DNA from: an uncultured Pseudomonadota bacterium
GTDB taxonomy: Bacteria > Pseudomonadota > Gammaproteobacteria > CAJXQU01
Assembly (NCBI GenBank): GCA_913058255.1
Contig: CAJXQU010000007.1
Span: forward strand, 42,482-106,481
Direction: 5' to 3'
DNA: 64,000 nucleotides
Below, piece by piece: positions 47,054 to 57,069 of this stretch. The position numbers and the translations under genes were made by a program. The notes beneath the pieces were generated by a model. It ran no database searches, was not told the origin of the DNA, and saw only the letters and a list, made by a program, of their open reading frames with translations. Each line of letters starts with the position of its first letter. The first letter of the stretch is position 1.

Positions 47054-48505
47054 ATGAATGTAAGCCGTCATGTAGCAAAGGATATGCGATCAGCGCTAGC
47101 ATTGGTTCGTGATCTTCACGGTCCAGACGCTGTTATTTTGTCAAACAAAAAGGTGCCTGAAGGCATAGAAATTACAGCTGCTGTTGATTATGATGAGTCA
47201 CTATTAGAAGCATCGCGTGCAGAGCCGCAAAAATATACGTTTCCTTCAGTTGATGGAAAACCTGCAAAAAAAGCAGCGTTATTACCTGAAGAGCAATCAC
47301 AGCAACAAGCAAAGCCTAACCTTAATAAGAAACCAAAGTTTGAGTATAGGCAGGCTCCTCGTACTGAACGAGTTCTTGCTGAATCTGACAATAATCCTGA
47401 GCTGGATTTTAAGGTTGAGTTATCCAGTGCGGTTCAGAAATCAACGTCTGAACAGTCGATCACTCCAGAAACGCCAATACTTCCGGGAAGCAACGATATA
47501 GAAGCTTATCTAAACAATGATCAAGCTGAAAAAATTGCTATCGAAAAAACACCAGAAGTCCTCTGGACACAAGACTCTTTGCTCGATGATATGCGTAAAG
47601 AATTGCATTCATTGAAATCCCTAGTTGAAACTCAAATTTCTGGTTTTGCTTGGGGTGAGATGAGCCGAAAAACTCCAGTACGTGCGGGGGTTTTGCGGAA
47701 GTTGGTCGGCTTAGGTTTAACACCGAGTGTTGCACGGCATATTGCGTATCGAATTAATGAAGATCTAGGGCATCGAAAAGCTTGGTTTAGGGCGCTCGCG
47801 ATGTTTGCTAGACAAGTTCCTGTAGCGGGCGACACAATTTTGACAAATGGTGGCGTTGTTGCACTAGTTGGTCCGGCGGGTGTCGGTAAAACGACGCTAA
47901 TCGCAAAACTAGCTGTTCAATATGCAGCACGGCACGGCAGAGATAATGTTGCATTAATTACAACAGACTCACATCGTTTTGGGGCATTTGACCAACTGAA
48001 AAACTTAGGTAGTGTTTTAAAAATCCCCGTTCGAGCTGTTGGCTCAGAACAAGAACTGGAAGCAGCATTGGATGGCTTTTTAGAAAAGCCATTAGTATTA
48101 ATCGACTCTGCTGGGTTGAGTCATCGAGATGAAAGGCTCGCTTCTGTATTAAAAACGATCAAAGGAAGTACTTCAATGTTAAAGGCATATATGGTGTTGT
48201 CGGCGACAACACAGGCGGATGCCTTAGAACAAATGATCAACGCATTCAAACCCGTTGATCCTTGTGGTTGCATCATTACAAAAGTAGATGAATCTACCTC
48301 TATGGGGCCTGTTCTATCAGCGATTGTAGAACATAAATTACCGATCACTTATTACAGTGAAGGGCAAAAAATTCCAGATGATCTAAAAATTTCTAATATT
48401 CAGGATCTAGTTGGCAAGGCTGTCGCTATATCAAAAAGTATGAATGCTTTTGATAAAACTGAAGATCTGATGATGGAACAAATGTTGAAAGGAGAGATGC
48501 TATGA
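47054..48505 (+). CDS. flhF: Polar flagellar GTPase FlhF
   Basis: An SRP-type GTPase that sets the place of the polar flagellum. It has the N-terminal B domain (FLHGPDAVILSNKKVPEGIEI in the variant VRDLHGPDAVILSNK), a long variable, charged linker (about residues 50-190), and the G domain with GPAGVGKTTLIAKLAVQYA, LITTDSHRFGAFDQLKNLG, LIDSAGLSHRD and ITKVDEST. Its stop overlaps the start of flhG by four bases. Confidence 0.96.
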   Translation: MNVSRHVAKDMRSALALVRDLHGPDAVILSNKKVPEGIEITAAVDYDESLLEASRAEPQKYTFPSVDGKPAKKAALLPEEQSQQQAKPNLNKKPKFEYRQAPRTERVLAESDNNPELDFKVELSSAVQKSTSEQSITPETPILPGSNDIEAYLNNDQAEKIAIEKTPEVLWTQDSLLDDMRKELHSLKSLVETQISGFAWGEMSRKTPVRAGVLRKLVGLGLTPSVARHIAYRINEDLGHRKAWFRALAMFARQVPVAGDTILTNGGVVALVGPAGVGKTTLIAKLAVQYAARHGRDNVALITTDSHRFGAFDQLKNLGSVLKIPVRAVGSEQELEAALDGFLEKPLVLIDSAGLSHRDERLASVLKTIKGSTSMLKAYMVLSATTQADALEQMINAFKPVDPCGCIITKVDESTSMGPVLSAIVEHKLPITYYSEGQKIPDDLKISNIQDLVGKAVAISKSMNAFDKTEDLMMEQMLKGEML

Positions 48506-49392
48506 ATGTTGTAGATATCACTCCACGCTCAACGATGAGTTCGGTCAGTCAATATGACATGAATGAAACCACCCGCGTTATCGCTGTGAGTAGCGGTAAA
48601 GGTGGTGTTGGTAAAACAACGGTCTCGATCAACATGGCATTAGCAATGGCTGAGAAAGGTAAACGTGTCATGTTAATGGATGCCGATCTTGGACTCGCAA
48701 ACGTTGATGTAATGTTAGGACTAAGACCTAAACTTAACTTATCTCATGTGCTCCGTGGTGAATGTGACTTAGATGAAATTATTGTGACAGGACCACGGGG
48801 CATAAAAATCATCCCGGCTTCTTCCGGCGTCAAGCAGATGGCAGATTTATCGGCAGCAGAGCAAGCAGGAATTATTCAGGCTTTTAGTACATTAACGAAA
48901 CAAGCTGATGTCTTGATTGTCGACACAGCGGCAGGAATAAATTCAAACACGGTTAAATTCTGTACTGCAGCTCAAGAAGTTCTTCTGGTGGTATGTAATG
49001 AGCCAGCTTCGATTACGGATGCTTATGCAACGATAAAAGTATTGAATCAAGATCATGGTATTAACCGATTTAGAATCTTAGCCAATATGACACAAAGCAC
49101 ATTGGAAGGTGCACGAATTTTTCAGAAACTAGTTGATGTAACCGAACAGTTTCTAAATGTATCACTAGATTTAGTTGGAACCATTCCTTATGACTTGAAC
49201 TCACGGAAGGTCGCCCAACAACGAAAAGCAATATTTGACGCTCTGCCAGGATCTTCAGCTTCACGAGCATATAAGAGACTGGCCGATCGAACTGATAAAT
49301 GGTCTGTACCCAGCAAAGCGAATGGAAATTTACAATTTTTCGTTGAACAGCTAATACAGGCAGAACCAAGAAAAAGGCAGGTGCAATTATGA
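48502..49392 (+). CDS. flhG: Flagellar number regulator FlhG (FleN, MinD-like ATPase)
   Basis: Limits flagellar number together with FlhF. The MinD-type ATPase core shows VIAVSSGKGGVGKTTVSINMALAMA, LMDADLGLANVDVMLGL and VLIVDTAAGINSNTVKF. The N-terminal NVVDITPRSTMSSVSQYDMNE precedes the P loop. It overlaps flhF upstream and fliA downstream by four bases each, so expression is tightly coupled. Confidence 0.96.
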   Translation: MNVVDITPRSTMSSVSQYDMNETTRVIAVSSGKGGVGKTTVSINMALAMAEKGKRVMLMDADLGLANVDVMLGLRPKLNLSHVLRGECDLDEIIVTGPRGIKIIPASSGVKQMADLSAAEQAGIIQAFSTLTKQADVLIVDTAAGINSNTVKFCTAAQEVLLVVCNEPASITDAYATIKVLNQDHGINRFRILANMTQSTLEGARIFQKLVDVTEQFLNVSLDLVGTIPYDLNSRKVAQQRKAIFDALPGSSASRAYKRLADRTDKWSVPSKANGNLQFFVEQLIQAEPRKRQVQL

Positions 49393-50132
49393 GTCAAGTG
49401 GCGGCATACAAGAAAACAGCCGGAAGGGAAGAAGCCCCTATCAGTAATAATTTGATAGAAGAGCATGGGCTCTTGGTGAAACGGATTGCATATCATTTGA
49501 TGACGCGACTACCACCCAGCGTGCAGGTTGATGACTTAATCCAGTCAGGAATGATTGGGTTATTGGAGGCATCAAGAAATTATGATGCATCACAAGGCGC
49601 AAGTTTTGAAACCTACGCAGGTATCAGAATAAGGGGATCAATGCTCGATGAAATTCGTAAAGGAGACTGGGCACCAAGATCATTACATCGAAAAGTTAGA
49701 GAGTTAACTAAAGCGATGAATGAAGTTGAAGGGAAAACAGGTCGTGATGCGAAAGATGCTGAAGTTGCTGAGCATATGGATATATCGTTGGATGAATATT
49801 ATCAAATTATACAACATGCCAGTGGACACAGAATGTTTAGTTTTGAAGATTTGGTTACAGGTGAAGATGGATTTTCTGAAAGTCTCATCGACAATATTGA
49901 GACACCATCTGAGCAGGTAGAAAAAGAAAAGTTCAAGGAAGCTTTGAAGAAAGCAATTTCAGGATTACCTGACCGAGAAAGACTGGTTATGTCGCTTTAC
50001 TACGAAGAAGAATTGAACTTACGTGAAACTGGTGAAGTGCTTGGAGTTAGTGAGTCAAGGGTTTGCCAGATCCACTCACAGGCTTTGGTCAGGTTGAAAG
50101 CAAGAATGCAAGATTGGATAAATCTTTTATAA
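49389..50132 (+). CDS. fliA: Flagellar sigma factor FliA (sigma-28)
   Basis: Directs late flagellar and chemotaxis transcription. Region 2 contains [61 protein letters not shown], and region 4 [46 protein letters not shown]. The 247-residue length is normal. A matching promoter is present at 27919-27945 in front of the accessory chemosensory operon. Confidence 0.97.
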   Translation: MSQVAAYKKTAGREEAPISNNLIEEHGLLVKRIAYHLMTRLPPSVQVDDLIQSGMIGLLEASRNYDASQGASFETYAGIRIRGSMLDEIRKGDWAPRSLHRKVRELTKAMNEVEGKTGRDAKDAEVAEHMDISLDEYYQIIQHASGHRMFSFEDLVTGEDGFSESLIDNIETPSEQVEKEKFKEALKKAISGLPDRERLVMSLYYEEELNLRETGEVLGVSESRVCQIHSQALVRLKARMQDWINLL

Positions 50133-50149
50133 AAGTACGGAGATATATT

Positions 50150-50542
50150 GTGAATAAAGATATGAAAATTCTTATTGTAGATGATTTTTCTACAATGAGA
50201 CGAATAATAAAAAACCTGTTGCGTGACCTTGGGTATACCAATACAGATGAAGCGGATGATGGACAGACAGCCTTACCAAAGTTAGAAGCGGGTGGCTTTG
50301 ACTTTTTGGTTACCGACTGGAACATGCCTGGAATGCAAGGGATAGACCTTCTTAAAGCCGTTAGAGCAAATCCAGATCTGAAGGAACTACCTGTACTAAT
50401 GGTCACAGCTGAATCTAAACGTGAACAGATCGTTGAAGCTGCACAAGCGGGTGTTAATGGATATGTTGTTAAGCCATTTACAGCAGGTACGTTAAAAGAA
50501 AAAATCGATAAGATTTTTGAACGAATCGACACTCCGGCTTAA
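50150..50542 (+). CDS. cheY: Chemotaxis response regulator CheY (flagellar cluster)
   Basis: The motor-binding response regulator: [24 protein letters not shown], acceptor Asp in [13 protein letters not shown], Thr in [11 protein letters not shown] and Lys in [14 protein letters not shown], close to E. coli CheY. The GTG at 50150 has TACGGAG 8 bases upstream; ATG 50162 is a possible alternative. It lies between fliA and cheZ. Confidence 0.96.
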   Translation: MNKDMKILIVDDFSTMRRIIKNLLRDLGYTNTDEADDGQTALPKLEAGGFDFLVTDWNMPGMQGIDLLKAVRANPDLKELPVLMVTAESKREQIVEAAQAGVNGYVVKPFTAGTLKEKIDKIFERIDTPA

Positions 50543-50568
50543 ACCGGCCAGACTAGGAGGTAAGCACT

Positions 50569-51285
50569 GTGGTAGATGCAACGCGACTAGATTTAGCAAA
50601 CGAATTTATAGATGCCTTACAAGATGGTAATGAAGAACTTGCCGATGAAGTATTAGCAATGATCGCGGCAGAACGAGAATCTCGTTTGTTTGAAGAAATT
50701 GGAAAATTAACACGTGAGTTACACGACTCACTTGCAAGTGTTAGAACAGAGTCAGATCTTGCCGGGATCGCCGAAAATGAAATTCCAGATGCAAAAGAAA
50801 GATTGAATTTTGTTATTCAAAAAACAGAAGATGCAGCGAATAGAACAATGGATTCTGTAGAAGAAATCCTGCCCTTGTCTGAAACGATCCGTACTCGTGC
50901 AGGACAGTTACAGGAAGACTGGTCAAGATTTCAGCGACGCGAAATGGATGTTTCAGAGTTTAAAAAAATGGGTGATGAACTGGTCGGTTTTTTGACAGAG
51001 CTAAATGAAAATTCTGACAAAATTCACGCAGGTTTAAATAACATTTTAATGGCACAAGACTTCCAAGATATAACAGGTCAGGTCATTCGTAAGGTTATTA
51101 GTGTGGTACAAGAAGTTGAAAACTCTTTGGTCACTTTGATTAGAGCAACGGGTGTACAAGCGGGTGCTAAAAAAGTGGTTGGCGAAGTAGAAGCTGAAGG
51201 GCCACAGATGAATGCTGAAAATAAAGATAATGTGGTCAATGGACAAGATGATGTCGATGACCTTCTTTCAAGCCTTGGTTTTTAA
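50569..51285 (+). CDS. cheZ: CheY-P phosphatase CheZ
   Basis: Dephosphorylates CheY-P. The 238-residue four-helix protein has the catalytic region LMAQDFQDITGQVIRKVI and the C-terminal CheY-binding peptide DDVDDLLSSLGF. The start is GTG 50569 with TAGGAGG upstream. Order cheY-cheZ-cheA-cheB-motC-motD is the same as in P. aeruginosa. Confidence 0.95.
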   Translation: MVDATRLDLANEFIDALQDGNEELADEVLAMIAAERESRLFEEIGKLTRELHDSLASVRTESDLAGIAENEIPDAKERLNFVIQKTEDAANRTMDSVEEILPLSETIRTRAGQLQEDWSRFQRREMDVSEFKKMGDELVGFLTELNENSDKIHAGLNNILMAQDFQDITGQVIRKVISVVQEVENSLVTLIRATGVQAGAKKVVGEVEAEGPQMNAENKDNVVNGQDDVDDLLSSLGF

Positions 51286-51333
51286 TAAAGAACATAAAAA
51301 CAAAAGGTTTTTTTGAAAAAATAGAGAAATATT

Positions 51334-53427
51334 ATGGCTATCGATCTAAGTGATGAAATTGTACAGGATTTTCTTGTTGAGGCAGGCGAGATACTTGAGT
51401 TATTGAATGAGCAAGCGGTTGACCTGGAAACATCACCAGATGACTCAGACTTGTTGAATGCTGTTTTCAGAGGATTCCATACCATCAAAGGTGGTGCAGG
51501 TTTTCTTGCAATGGACAACTTAGTGCATGTGGCGCATAAATGTGAAGATATTTTTGACTTGTTACGGCAAGGTGAAAGAAAAATTGATGCCAACTTGATG
51601 GATACCGTGTTGAATGTGCTCGATGTTCTCAACGATATGTTTGACCAAATTCGTATAGGCGAAGATCCTGATGCAGCACCAGCCGACTTAATGAATAAGC
51701 TGACGATTCTAGCTGATAAAAATGGAGTGATTGAAAGTGCAGCCCCAGCTGCCGCAGGAGAAGCAACATCAGAAGTACCTGCACAATCTGATGATATTAC
51801 CGAAAAAGAGTTTGATGAAATTGTCGATGCACTCTCAGGTAATGATACGTCAATAGATAAACCAGTGACTCAAATAGAAGCGAAAGAGGGTGACATTACT
51901 GAAGAAGAGTTTGAGTCACTTCTTGATGATTTACACGGTTCAGGTGGCTCACCAACATCATCTGATACTGCACCTGTTCTCGAAGAGAAAGCTGTTACAA
52001 AAATTGAGCGAAAAGAGGGTGACATCACCGAAGAAGAGTTTGATAAGCTTCTGGATGACATTCATGGTAAAGGTAAACATAGTAATGCTAGCGTGTCAGA
52101 AACAGACAAAGAAGTAACTGCGGAGGCTCCAGCGGAAGCTCCTAAAGAATCAAAAGTTAAGACAGAACCTGTCGTTGCTAAAGAACCAGAGAAGGCAAAA
52201 AATCTTGTGGCTCCTGCAAAAGAAAGTAAGCCAAAAGCTAAAGCACCACCAACGGCTGAAAGTACCGTTCGCGTAGAGACCAGCACACTTGATAGCATCA
52301 TGAATCTTGTCGGTGAATTGGTATTGATCAGAAACCGTATGTCGAATCTTGAAGAGACCATCGGTGATGAAGAAATGACGAAAACGGCTGCATCTTTGGA
52401 TGTAATTACGTCTGATTTACAAACGGTTGTGTTGAAAACACGTATGCAGCCGATTAAGAAAATTTTTGGTAAGTTTCCTCGTGTGGTTCGTGATTTAGCT
52501 AGAAGCTTGGGCCGTGAAATCAACCTCGAGATGTTTGGTGAAGAAACGGATCTAGATAAAAATTTAGTAGAAGCACTGGCTGATCCTCTGGTGCATTTAG
52601 TTCGAAATGCAGTTGATCATGGCATCGAAATGCCAGATGTACGTGAGTCAAACGGCAAAGATAGACAAGGTACTTTGAAGTTAGGGGCCAAGCAGGAGGG
52701 TGATCATGTTTTGATTACCATTTCTGATGATGGTGCAGGTATGGATCCTGAAGTTTTACGTAGTAAAGCCGTCGAAAAAGGCATGATGGATGCTGATGCG
52801 GCTGCCAGATTAGATGATCGTGAATGTTTCGAATTAATCTTCTCGGCTGGCTTCTCGACTAAAGCTGAGGTCTCTGATGTCTCTGGTCGAGGTGTCGGTA
52901 TGGATGTGGTGAAAACACGTATCAGCCAACTTAATGGTATTGTCGAAATAGACTCAGCGTATGGCGAAGGTACAACACTATCGATCAAGCTACCTTTGAC
53001 ATTGGCAATTATGCCAACGCTCATGGTTATTCTTGGAAAACAAATATTCGCACTACCATTAGTCAACGTAAAAGAAATTATGGACTTTGATGCCTGCGAT
53101 ATGAATGTTGTCGATGGTCAAGATGTGCTCGTTGTTCGTGGTCGAGCGTTGCCGATATTTAACTTAAGTAATTGGCTCGTGGCAAATTCCGGATTTGATG
53201 CTGAGAGTAAGAGTCCCGGACATGTTGTTATCGTTAACGTTGGTACACAACAAGTTGGGCTTCTGGTTGATCATTTGATTGGGCAAGAAGAAGTAGTAAT
53301 TAAACCATTAGGTTCAAATTTACAAGGAACGAAAGGGCTTGCAGGAGCAACAATTACAGGAGATGGGCGTATCGCCTTAATCCTTGATTTACCCAGCCTG
53401 ATTGGACATTACGCAAGTCGTTACTAA
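51334..53427 (+). CDS. cheA: Chemotaxis histidine kinase CheA (flagellar cluster)
   Basis: 697 residues: P1 with His49 in FRGFHTIKGGAG; a linker (about 130-310) with three copies of a DITEEEFDxLLDDLHG-like unit at about residues 154, 187 and 229; P3 with MNLVGELVLIRNRMSNLEE; P4 with LVHLVRNAVDHGIEM, DDGAGMD and DVSGRGVGMDVV; P5 at the C terminus. It should phosphorylate CheY of the flagellar cluster. The repeat units probably tether a partner protein, as discussed under findings. Confidence 0.96.
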   Translation: MAIDLSDEIVQDFLVEAGEILELLNEQAVDLETSPDDSDLLNAVFRGFHTIKGGAGFLAMDNLVHVAHKCEDIFDLLRQGERKIDANLMDTVLNVLDVLNDMFDQIRIGEDPDAAPADLMNKLTILADKNGVIESAAPAAAGEATSEVPAQSDDITEKEFDEIVDALSGNDTSIDKPVTQIEAKEGDITEEEFESLLDDLHGSGGSPTSSDTAPVLEEKAVTKIERKEGDITEEEFDKLLDDIHGKGKHSNASVSETDKEVTAEAPAEAPKESKVKTEPVVAKEPEKAKNLVAPAKESKPKAKAPPTAESTVRVETSTLDSIMNLVGELVLIRNRMSNLEETIGDEEMTKTAASLDVITSDLQTVVLKTRMQPIKKIFGKFPRVVRDLARSLGREINLEMFGEETDLDKNLVEALADPLVHLVRNAVDHGIEMPDVRESNGKDRQGTLKLGAKQEGDHVLITISDDGAGMDPEVLRSKAVEKGMMDADAAARLDDRECFELIFSAGFSTKAEVSDVSGRGVGMDVVKTRISQLNGIVEIDSAYGEGTTLSIKLPLTLAIMPTLMVILGKQIFALPLVNVKEIMDFDACDMNVVDGQDVLVVRGRALPIFNLSNWLVANSGFDAESKSPGHVVIVNVGTQQVGLLVDHLIGQEEVVIKPLGSNLQGTKGLAGATITGDGRIALILDLPSLIGHYASRY

Positions 53428-53486
53428 GCAAACATTTTCTTAGTAGCGAATATTGAACAGAATTAATTTTCAAATAGTTTTGTAGG

Positions 53487-54533
53487 ATGTCGATGAATAT
53501 TCGTGTTTTGATTGTAGATGATTCTATTTTTTACCAACATAGGTTGCAAGAAGTTTTGGATTCTGATCCTGCTATTGAAGTGATCGGAATTGCTCATAAT
53601 GGACGGCAAGCTATAGAAAAGGCTCAGTCGTTAAAACCTGATGTAATTACTATGGATGTTGAAATGCCTGTGATGGATGGGATATCTGCGGTACGCGCCA
53701 TTATGAATGATTGCCCGACTCCGGTACTGATGATCTCCTCTTCAACAAAGCGGGGGGCTAATGCAACGTTTGAAGCGATGGATGCCGGCGCACTGGATTT
53801 TTTGACCAAAGACTTTCATGAAATCGTAGAGAATAGAGAGCAGATGGGTAAAGAAATTTGCAATAAAGTTATTTCAATTGCTAAGAAGAGTGCTCGGAAA
53901 AAAAATAATTATTCTACGGATAGTTCCACCACTACAGCTACAAGAGCAGTTAAAAAAAAGCTTCATAATTATGATATTTTAGCGGTAGGAGCATCAACGG
54001 GAGGTCCTGTTGCTGTTCAACAAGTATTAAAAAAACTACCACAAAATTTCCCATTGCCTATCATTGTAATTCAACATATGCCGAAAACATTTACCCCCAT
54101 GTTTTCTGAACGTTTAAATCAAATGTGTGCGATTACTGTGAAGCAAGCAGAGAATGGTGACGTATTATTTCCTGGTTGTGCGTATATAGCGCCTGGTGGG
54201 CTACAAACAATCGTTAAAAAGAAAGGACAAGAAGTGGTATTAGATATTTCAGAAGGCGATCTCTCTTTAAACTATAAACCTTCAGTAGATGTGACGTATC
54301 GATCATTGGCTGGTGCTTACCCGAGTAAAGTGTTGGCTGTCATTTTAACCGGCATGGGCTCAGATGGATGTGAAGGTGCTCGCGAGTTAAAGCAGGGTGG
54401 TTCAGAAGTCTGGGCACAAGATGAATCAAGTTCAGTTGTGTACGGTATGCCAATGGCTGTAGCAAAAGCAGGTTTAGCTGACGAAATCATGTCACTGGAT
54501 CAGATCGCCGCAACGTTAGCTATGGGAGTTTAA
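53487..54533 (+). CDS. cheB: Chemotaxis methylesterase/response regulator CheB (flagellar cluster)
   Basis: Receiver domain (VLIVDDSIFYQHRLQE, TMDVEMPVMDGISA, FLTKDFHE) joined to a methylesterase domain (VGASTGGPVAVQQVL, QHMPKTFTPMF, ILTGMGSDGCEGA). The linker is basic and Ser/Thr-rich. The acceptor pocket has a KDF in place of the usual KP after the conserved lysine. It is followed by motC after two bases. Confidence 0.95.
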   Translation: MSMNIRVLIVDDSIFYQHRLQEVLDSDPAIEVIGIAHNGRQAIEKAQSLKPDVITMDVEMPVMDGISAVRAIMNDCPTPVLMISSSTKRGANATFEAMDAGALDFLTKDFHEIVENREQMGKEICNKVISIAKKSARKKNNYSTDSSTTTATRAVKKKLHNYDILAVGASTGGPVAVQQVLKKLPQNFPLPIIVIQHMPKTFTPMFSERLNQMCAITVKQAENGDVLFPGCAYIAPGGLQTIVKKKGQEVVLDISEGDLSLNYKPSVDVTYRSLAGAYPSKVLAVILTGMGSDGCEGARELKQGGSEVWAQDESSSVVYGMPMAVAKAGLADEIMSLDQIAATLAMGV

Positions 54534-54535
54534 GT

Positions 54536-55276
54536 ATGGATTTTTTAACCCTTATAGGAATTATTGTCGCTTTCGGTGCAATTATTTTAGGACAGTCTCT
54601 CGAAGGTGGACACTTAACGACACTAATCAATGGCCCCGCATTTTTGATCGTCTCAGGCGGCACCTTAGGTGCCATTATGGTACAGACTCCTTTGCATATT
54701 TTCTTACGTTCGATGCGTATGTTGCCATGGTTATTCATGCCCCCCGTTATTCCTATGCAAGAATCACTAAACAAATTACTAAGCTGGAGCAACGTTGCTC
54801 GCCGAGAAGGACTTTTAGGTTTAGAAAAAATATCAGAAACGGAGTCAGATCTTTTTGCCAGAAAAGGTTTGCAGTTGTTGGTTGATGGTAATGAACCTGA
54901 TGTGGTTAGAAAAACCATGGAGTTAGAAGTTGTCGCCCAGGAAGATCGTGATATTCAAGCAGCAAAAGTTTTTGAAGGAATGGGAGGCTATGCACCAACC
55001 GTCGGAATTATCGGCGCGGTTATGGGGCTGATCCACGTCATGGGAAATTTATCTGACCCAAGTAAATTAGGAGGTGGCATAGCAGTTGCATTTGTAGCAA
55101 CTATCTATGGTGTTGGGATAGCTAATTTATTTTTACTACCTGCTGCTAGCAAATTGAAAAGTATTGTTCGTGAGCGAGCACGTTATCAAGATATGTTAAC
55201 TGAAGGTCTTATAGCCATTGCCGAAGGAGAAAACCCTCAAGTGATCGCTTTACGTTTAGAAGCATTCTTGAATTGA
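54536..55276 (+). CDS. motC: Flagellar stator protein MotC (MotA family)
   Basis: A four-helix stator subunit: FLTLIGIIVAFGAIILGQSLEGG at the start, MVQTPLHIFLRSM, RDIQAAKVFEGMGGYAPTVGIIGAVMGLIHVMGNLSDPSKLGGGIAVAFVATIYGVGIANLFLLP. In P. aeruginosa motC and motD lie directly after cheB, as here. Ion specificity (proton or sodium) is not decided by this gene alone. Confidence 0.93.
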   Translation: MDFLTLIGIIVAFGAIILGQSLEGGHLTTLINGPAFLIVSGGTLGAIMVQTPLHIFLRSMRMLPWLFMPPVIPMQESLNKLLSWSNVARREGLLGLEKISETESDLFARKGLQLLVDGNEPDVVRKTMELEVVAQEDRDIQAAKVFEGMGGYAPTVGIIGAVMGLIHVMGNLSDPSKLGGGIAVAFVATIYGVGIANLFLLPAASKLKSIVRERARYQDMLTEGLIAIAEGENPQVIALRLEAFLN

Positions 55277-55390
55277 AAATCACTCTTGAGGGAGAGTGAA
55301 ATTGGATATTTTTAATCAACTGAAAGTGACATTAATGGGGACAACAAACACGAAAGATGTTTGTTGTCGGAGAGGAAGGCTGAGTCGATT

Positions 55391-56287
55391 ATGAGAGCTC
55401 GACGACATGAAGAAGAGCATGAAAACCATGAACGATGGTTAATATCCTATGCTGACTTTATTACCTTATTGTTTGCATTTTTTGTCGTGATGTACTCCGT
55501 GTCATCGGTTAACGATGGAAAGTTCAGAGTATTGTCTGCATCGATGGAAGATGCATTTAACGAAGAGCCATTGAAAGGGCTTGAGCCGATTCAAGTGGGT
55601 GACTTACTCAAAACTATCGATCCTGAAAAGAAAATTAGGAGTGGTGAAGGCATTCTTCCTGATTACAAACCGCAAACAGGCTATGACGCGCCAACTCAAG
55701 GTGAAAGTGAAATCCCTGAAGGTTACAAAGAGGGTAAAGAAATTGTTGACGAGCTTAGGCAAGCTGCTGAATCACTCAAAGAAGCTGGGTTCGACGTTGA
55801 ACTCAACGAGAAGTGGGTTGAAATCAAGTTGAGCAGCCAAGTTTTGTTTGGTAGTGGCCATGCACGATTATCAAATAAAGCAGGTCCGGTTCTCGATCAG
55901 TTAGTTGAGGTCATTTCAAAATTTAAAAATCCACTTCGTGTTGAAGGCTTTACAGATGATCGTCCGATAAAAACGGCAGCTTTTCCATCGAACTGGGAGT
56001 TATCAGCCGCACGTGCCGCCAGTGTTGTTAGCCACTTCACAACTCGTAAGATTGATCCACAAAGAATGGCTGCTGTAGGCTATGGTGAGTATAGGCCCAT
56101 TGCAGATAACAGCACTGCTGTTGGTCGAAATAAAAACCGAAGAATCTTGATCATGATTTCAACCGATGCATCACAGTTGCAAGCCGATGCGCAAAGAAGC
56201 GAAGCTCGCGATTCTGAAAAGAAAAATATAAGCAGTGGTATTTTGCATACTATTCGACAACCTAGTCTAGAGGGTTTTGAAGAATGA
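55391..56287 (+). CDS. motD: Flagellar stator protein MotD (MotB family)
   Basis: One N-terminal membrane segment, HERWLISYADFITLLFAFFVVMYSVSSV, with the ion-carrying aspartate (Asp22), a periplasmic linker, and an OmpA-like peptidoglycan-binding domain (GFTDDRPIKTAAFPSNWELSAARAASVVSHF, VGYGEYRPIADN, NRRILIMI). The ATG at 55391 is preferred to an in-frame TTG at 55361. Its end overlaps the parC start by four bases. Confidence 0.93.
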   Translation: MRARRHEEEHENHERWLISYADFITLLFAFFVVMYSVSSVNDGKFRVLSASMEDAFNEEPLKGLEPIQVGDLLKTIDPEKKIRSGEGILPDYKPQTGYDAPTQGESEIPEGYKEGKEIVDELRQAAESLKEAGFDVELNEKWVEIKLSSQVLFGSGHARLSNKAGPVLDQLVEVISKFKNPLRVEGFTDDRPIKTAAFPSNWELSAARAASVVSHFTTRKIDPQRMAAVGYGEYRPIADNSTAVGRNKNRRILIMISTDASQLQADAQRSEARDSEKKNISSGILHTIRQPSLEGFEE

Positions 56288-57069
56288 AAGTCTGGACCGT
56301 AGCTAATCAAAAAGGTGGTGTTGGTAAAACGACAACGGCGGTATCGCTTGCAGGCCTGTTAGCCGCTAAAGGTTATGAAACCCTAATGATCGATCTTGAT
56401 CCTCATGGGTCAATGACGAGTTATTTTGGTCAAGATCCTGATACGGTTGAAGAGAGTGTTTATACACTTTTTCAGTCAGCGGCTAACAAAACAAAGATCT
56501 CTATGGCATCCGTTTTGTTACGTACAGATGTTCCTAAACTGAGCTTATTACCAGCATCGACAGCTTTAGTCTCGCTTGATCGTCAGTTCGGTACACGCGT
56601 TGGCATGGGCATGGTGATTAGTAATGCTCTAAAACGCTGGGGTAATCATTTTGATCATGTCGTTATCGATTGTCCCCCTATGTTAGGCGTTCTACTGATC
56701 AATGCATTAGCTGCTAGTGATAGAGTCATCGTACCCGTCCAAACAGAGTTTTTAGCCTTAAAAGGCTTGGAACGTATTCAACATACATTCGATATTGTGC
56801 GTCAGGCACATGATTTACCTTTTCAAGAGGTGATCGTACCTACTATGTACGACCGGAGAACTCGTGCATCAATTGATAGCCTCAAGTATCTACAAGAGCA
56901 TCATGCGGATCTTCTATGGGAGATGGTTATCCCGATAGACACAAATTTCAGAGAAGCCAGCAGAGTCGGACTGCCATTGCCTCTAATGAACCCACAATCT
57001 CGCGGAGCGTTGGCCTATCAAGCCTTATTAGATGATTTGCTAGAAAGAGAACGGGAAGCTAGCTTATGA
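56284..57069 (+). CDS. parC: ParA-like ATPase for polar chemotaxis arrays (ParC type)
   Basis: A deviant-Walker ATPase of 261 residues: WTVANQKGGVGKTTTAVSLAGLLAAKG, LMIDLDPHGSMTSYFG and VVIDCPPMLGVLLINALAAS. Next to a CheW-like partner and cheW, this is the ParC of the ParC/ParP system that places chemoreceptor arrays at the flagellated pole in Vibrio. It overlaps motD and parP by four bases each. Confidence 0.85.
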   Translation: MKVWTVANQKGGVGKTTTAVSLAGLLAAKGYETLMIDLDPHGSMTSYFGQDPDTVEESVYTLFQSAANKTKISMASVLLRTDVPKLSLLPASTALVSLDRQFGTRVGMGMVISNALKRWGNHFDHVVIDCPPMLGVLLINALAASDRVIVPVQTEFLALKGLERIQHTFDIVRQAHDLPFQEVIVPTMYDRRTRASIDSLKYLQEHHADLLWEMVIPIDTNFREASRVGLPLPLMNPQSRGALAYQALLDDLLEREREASL

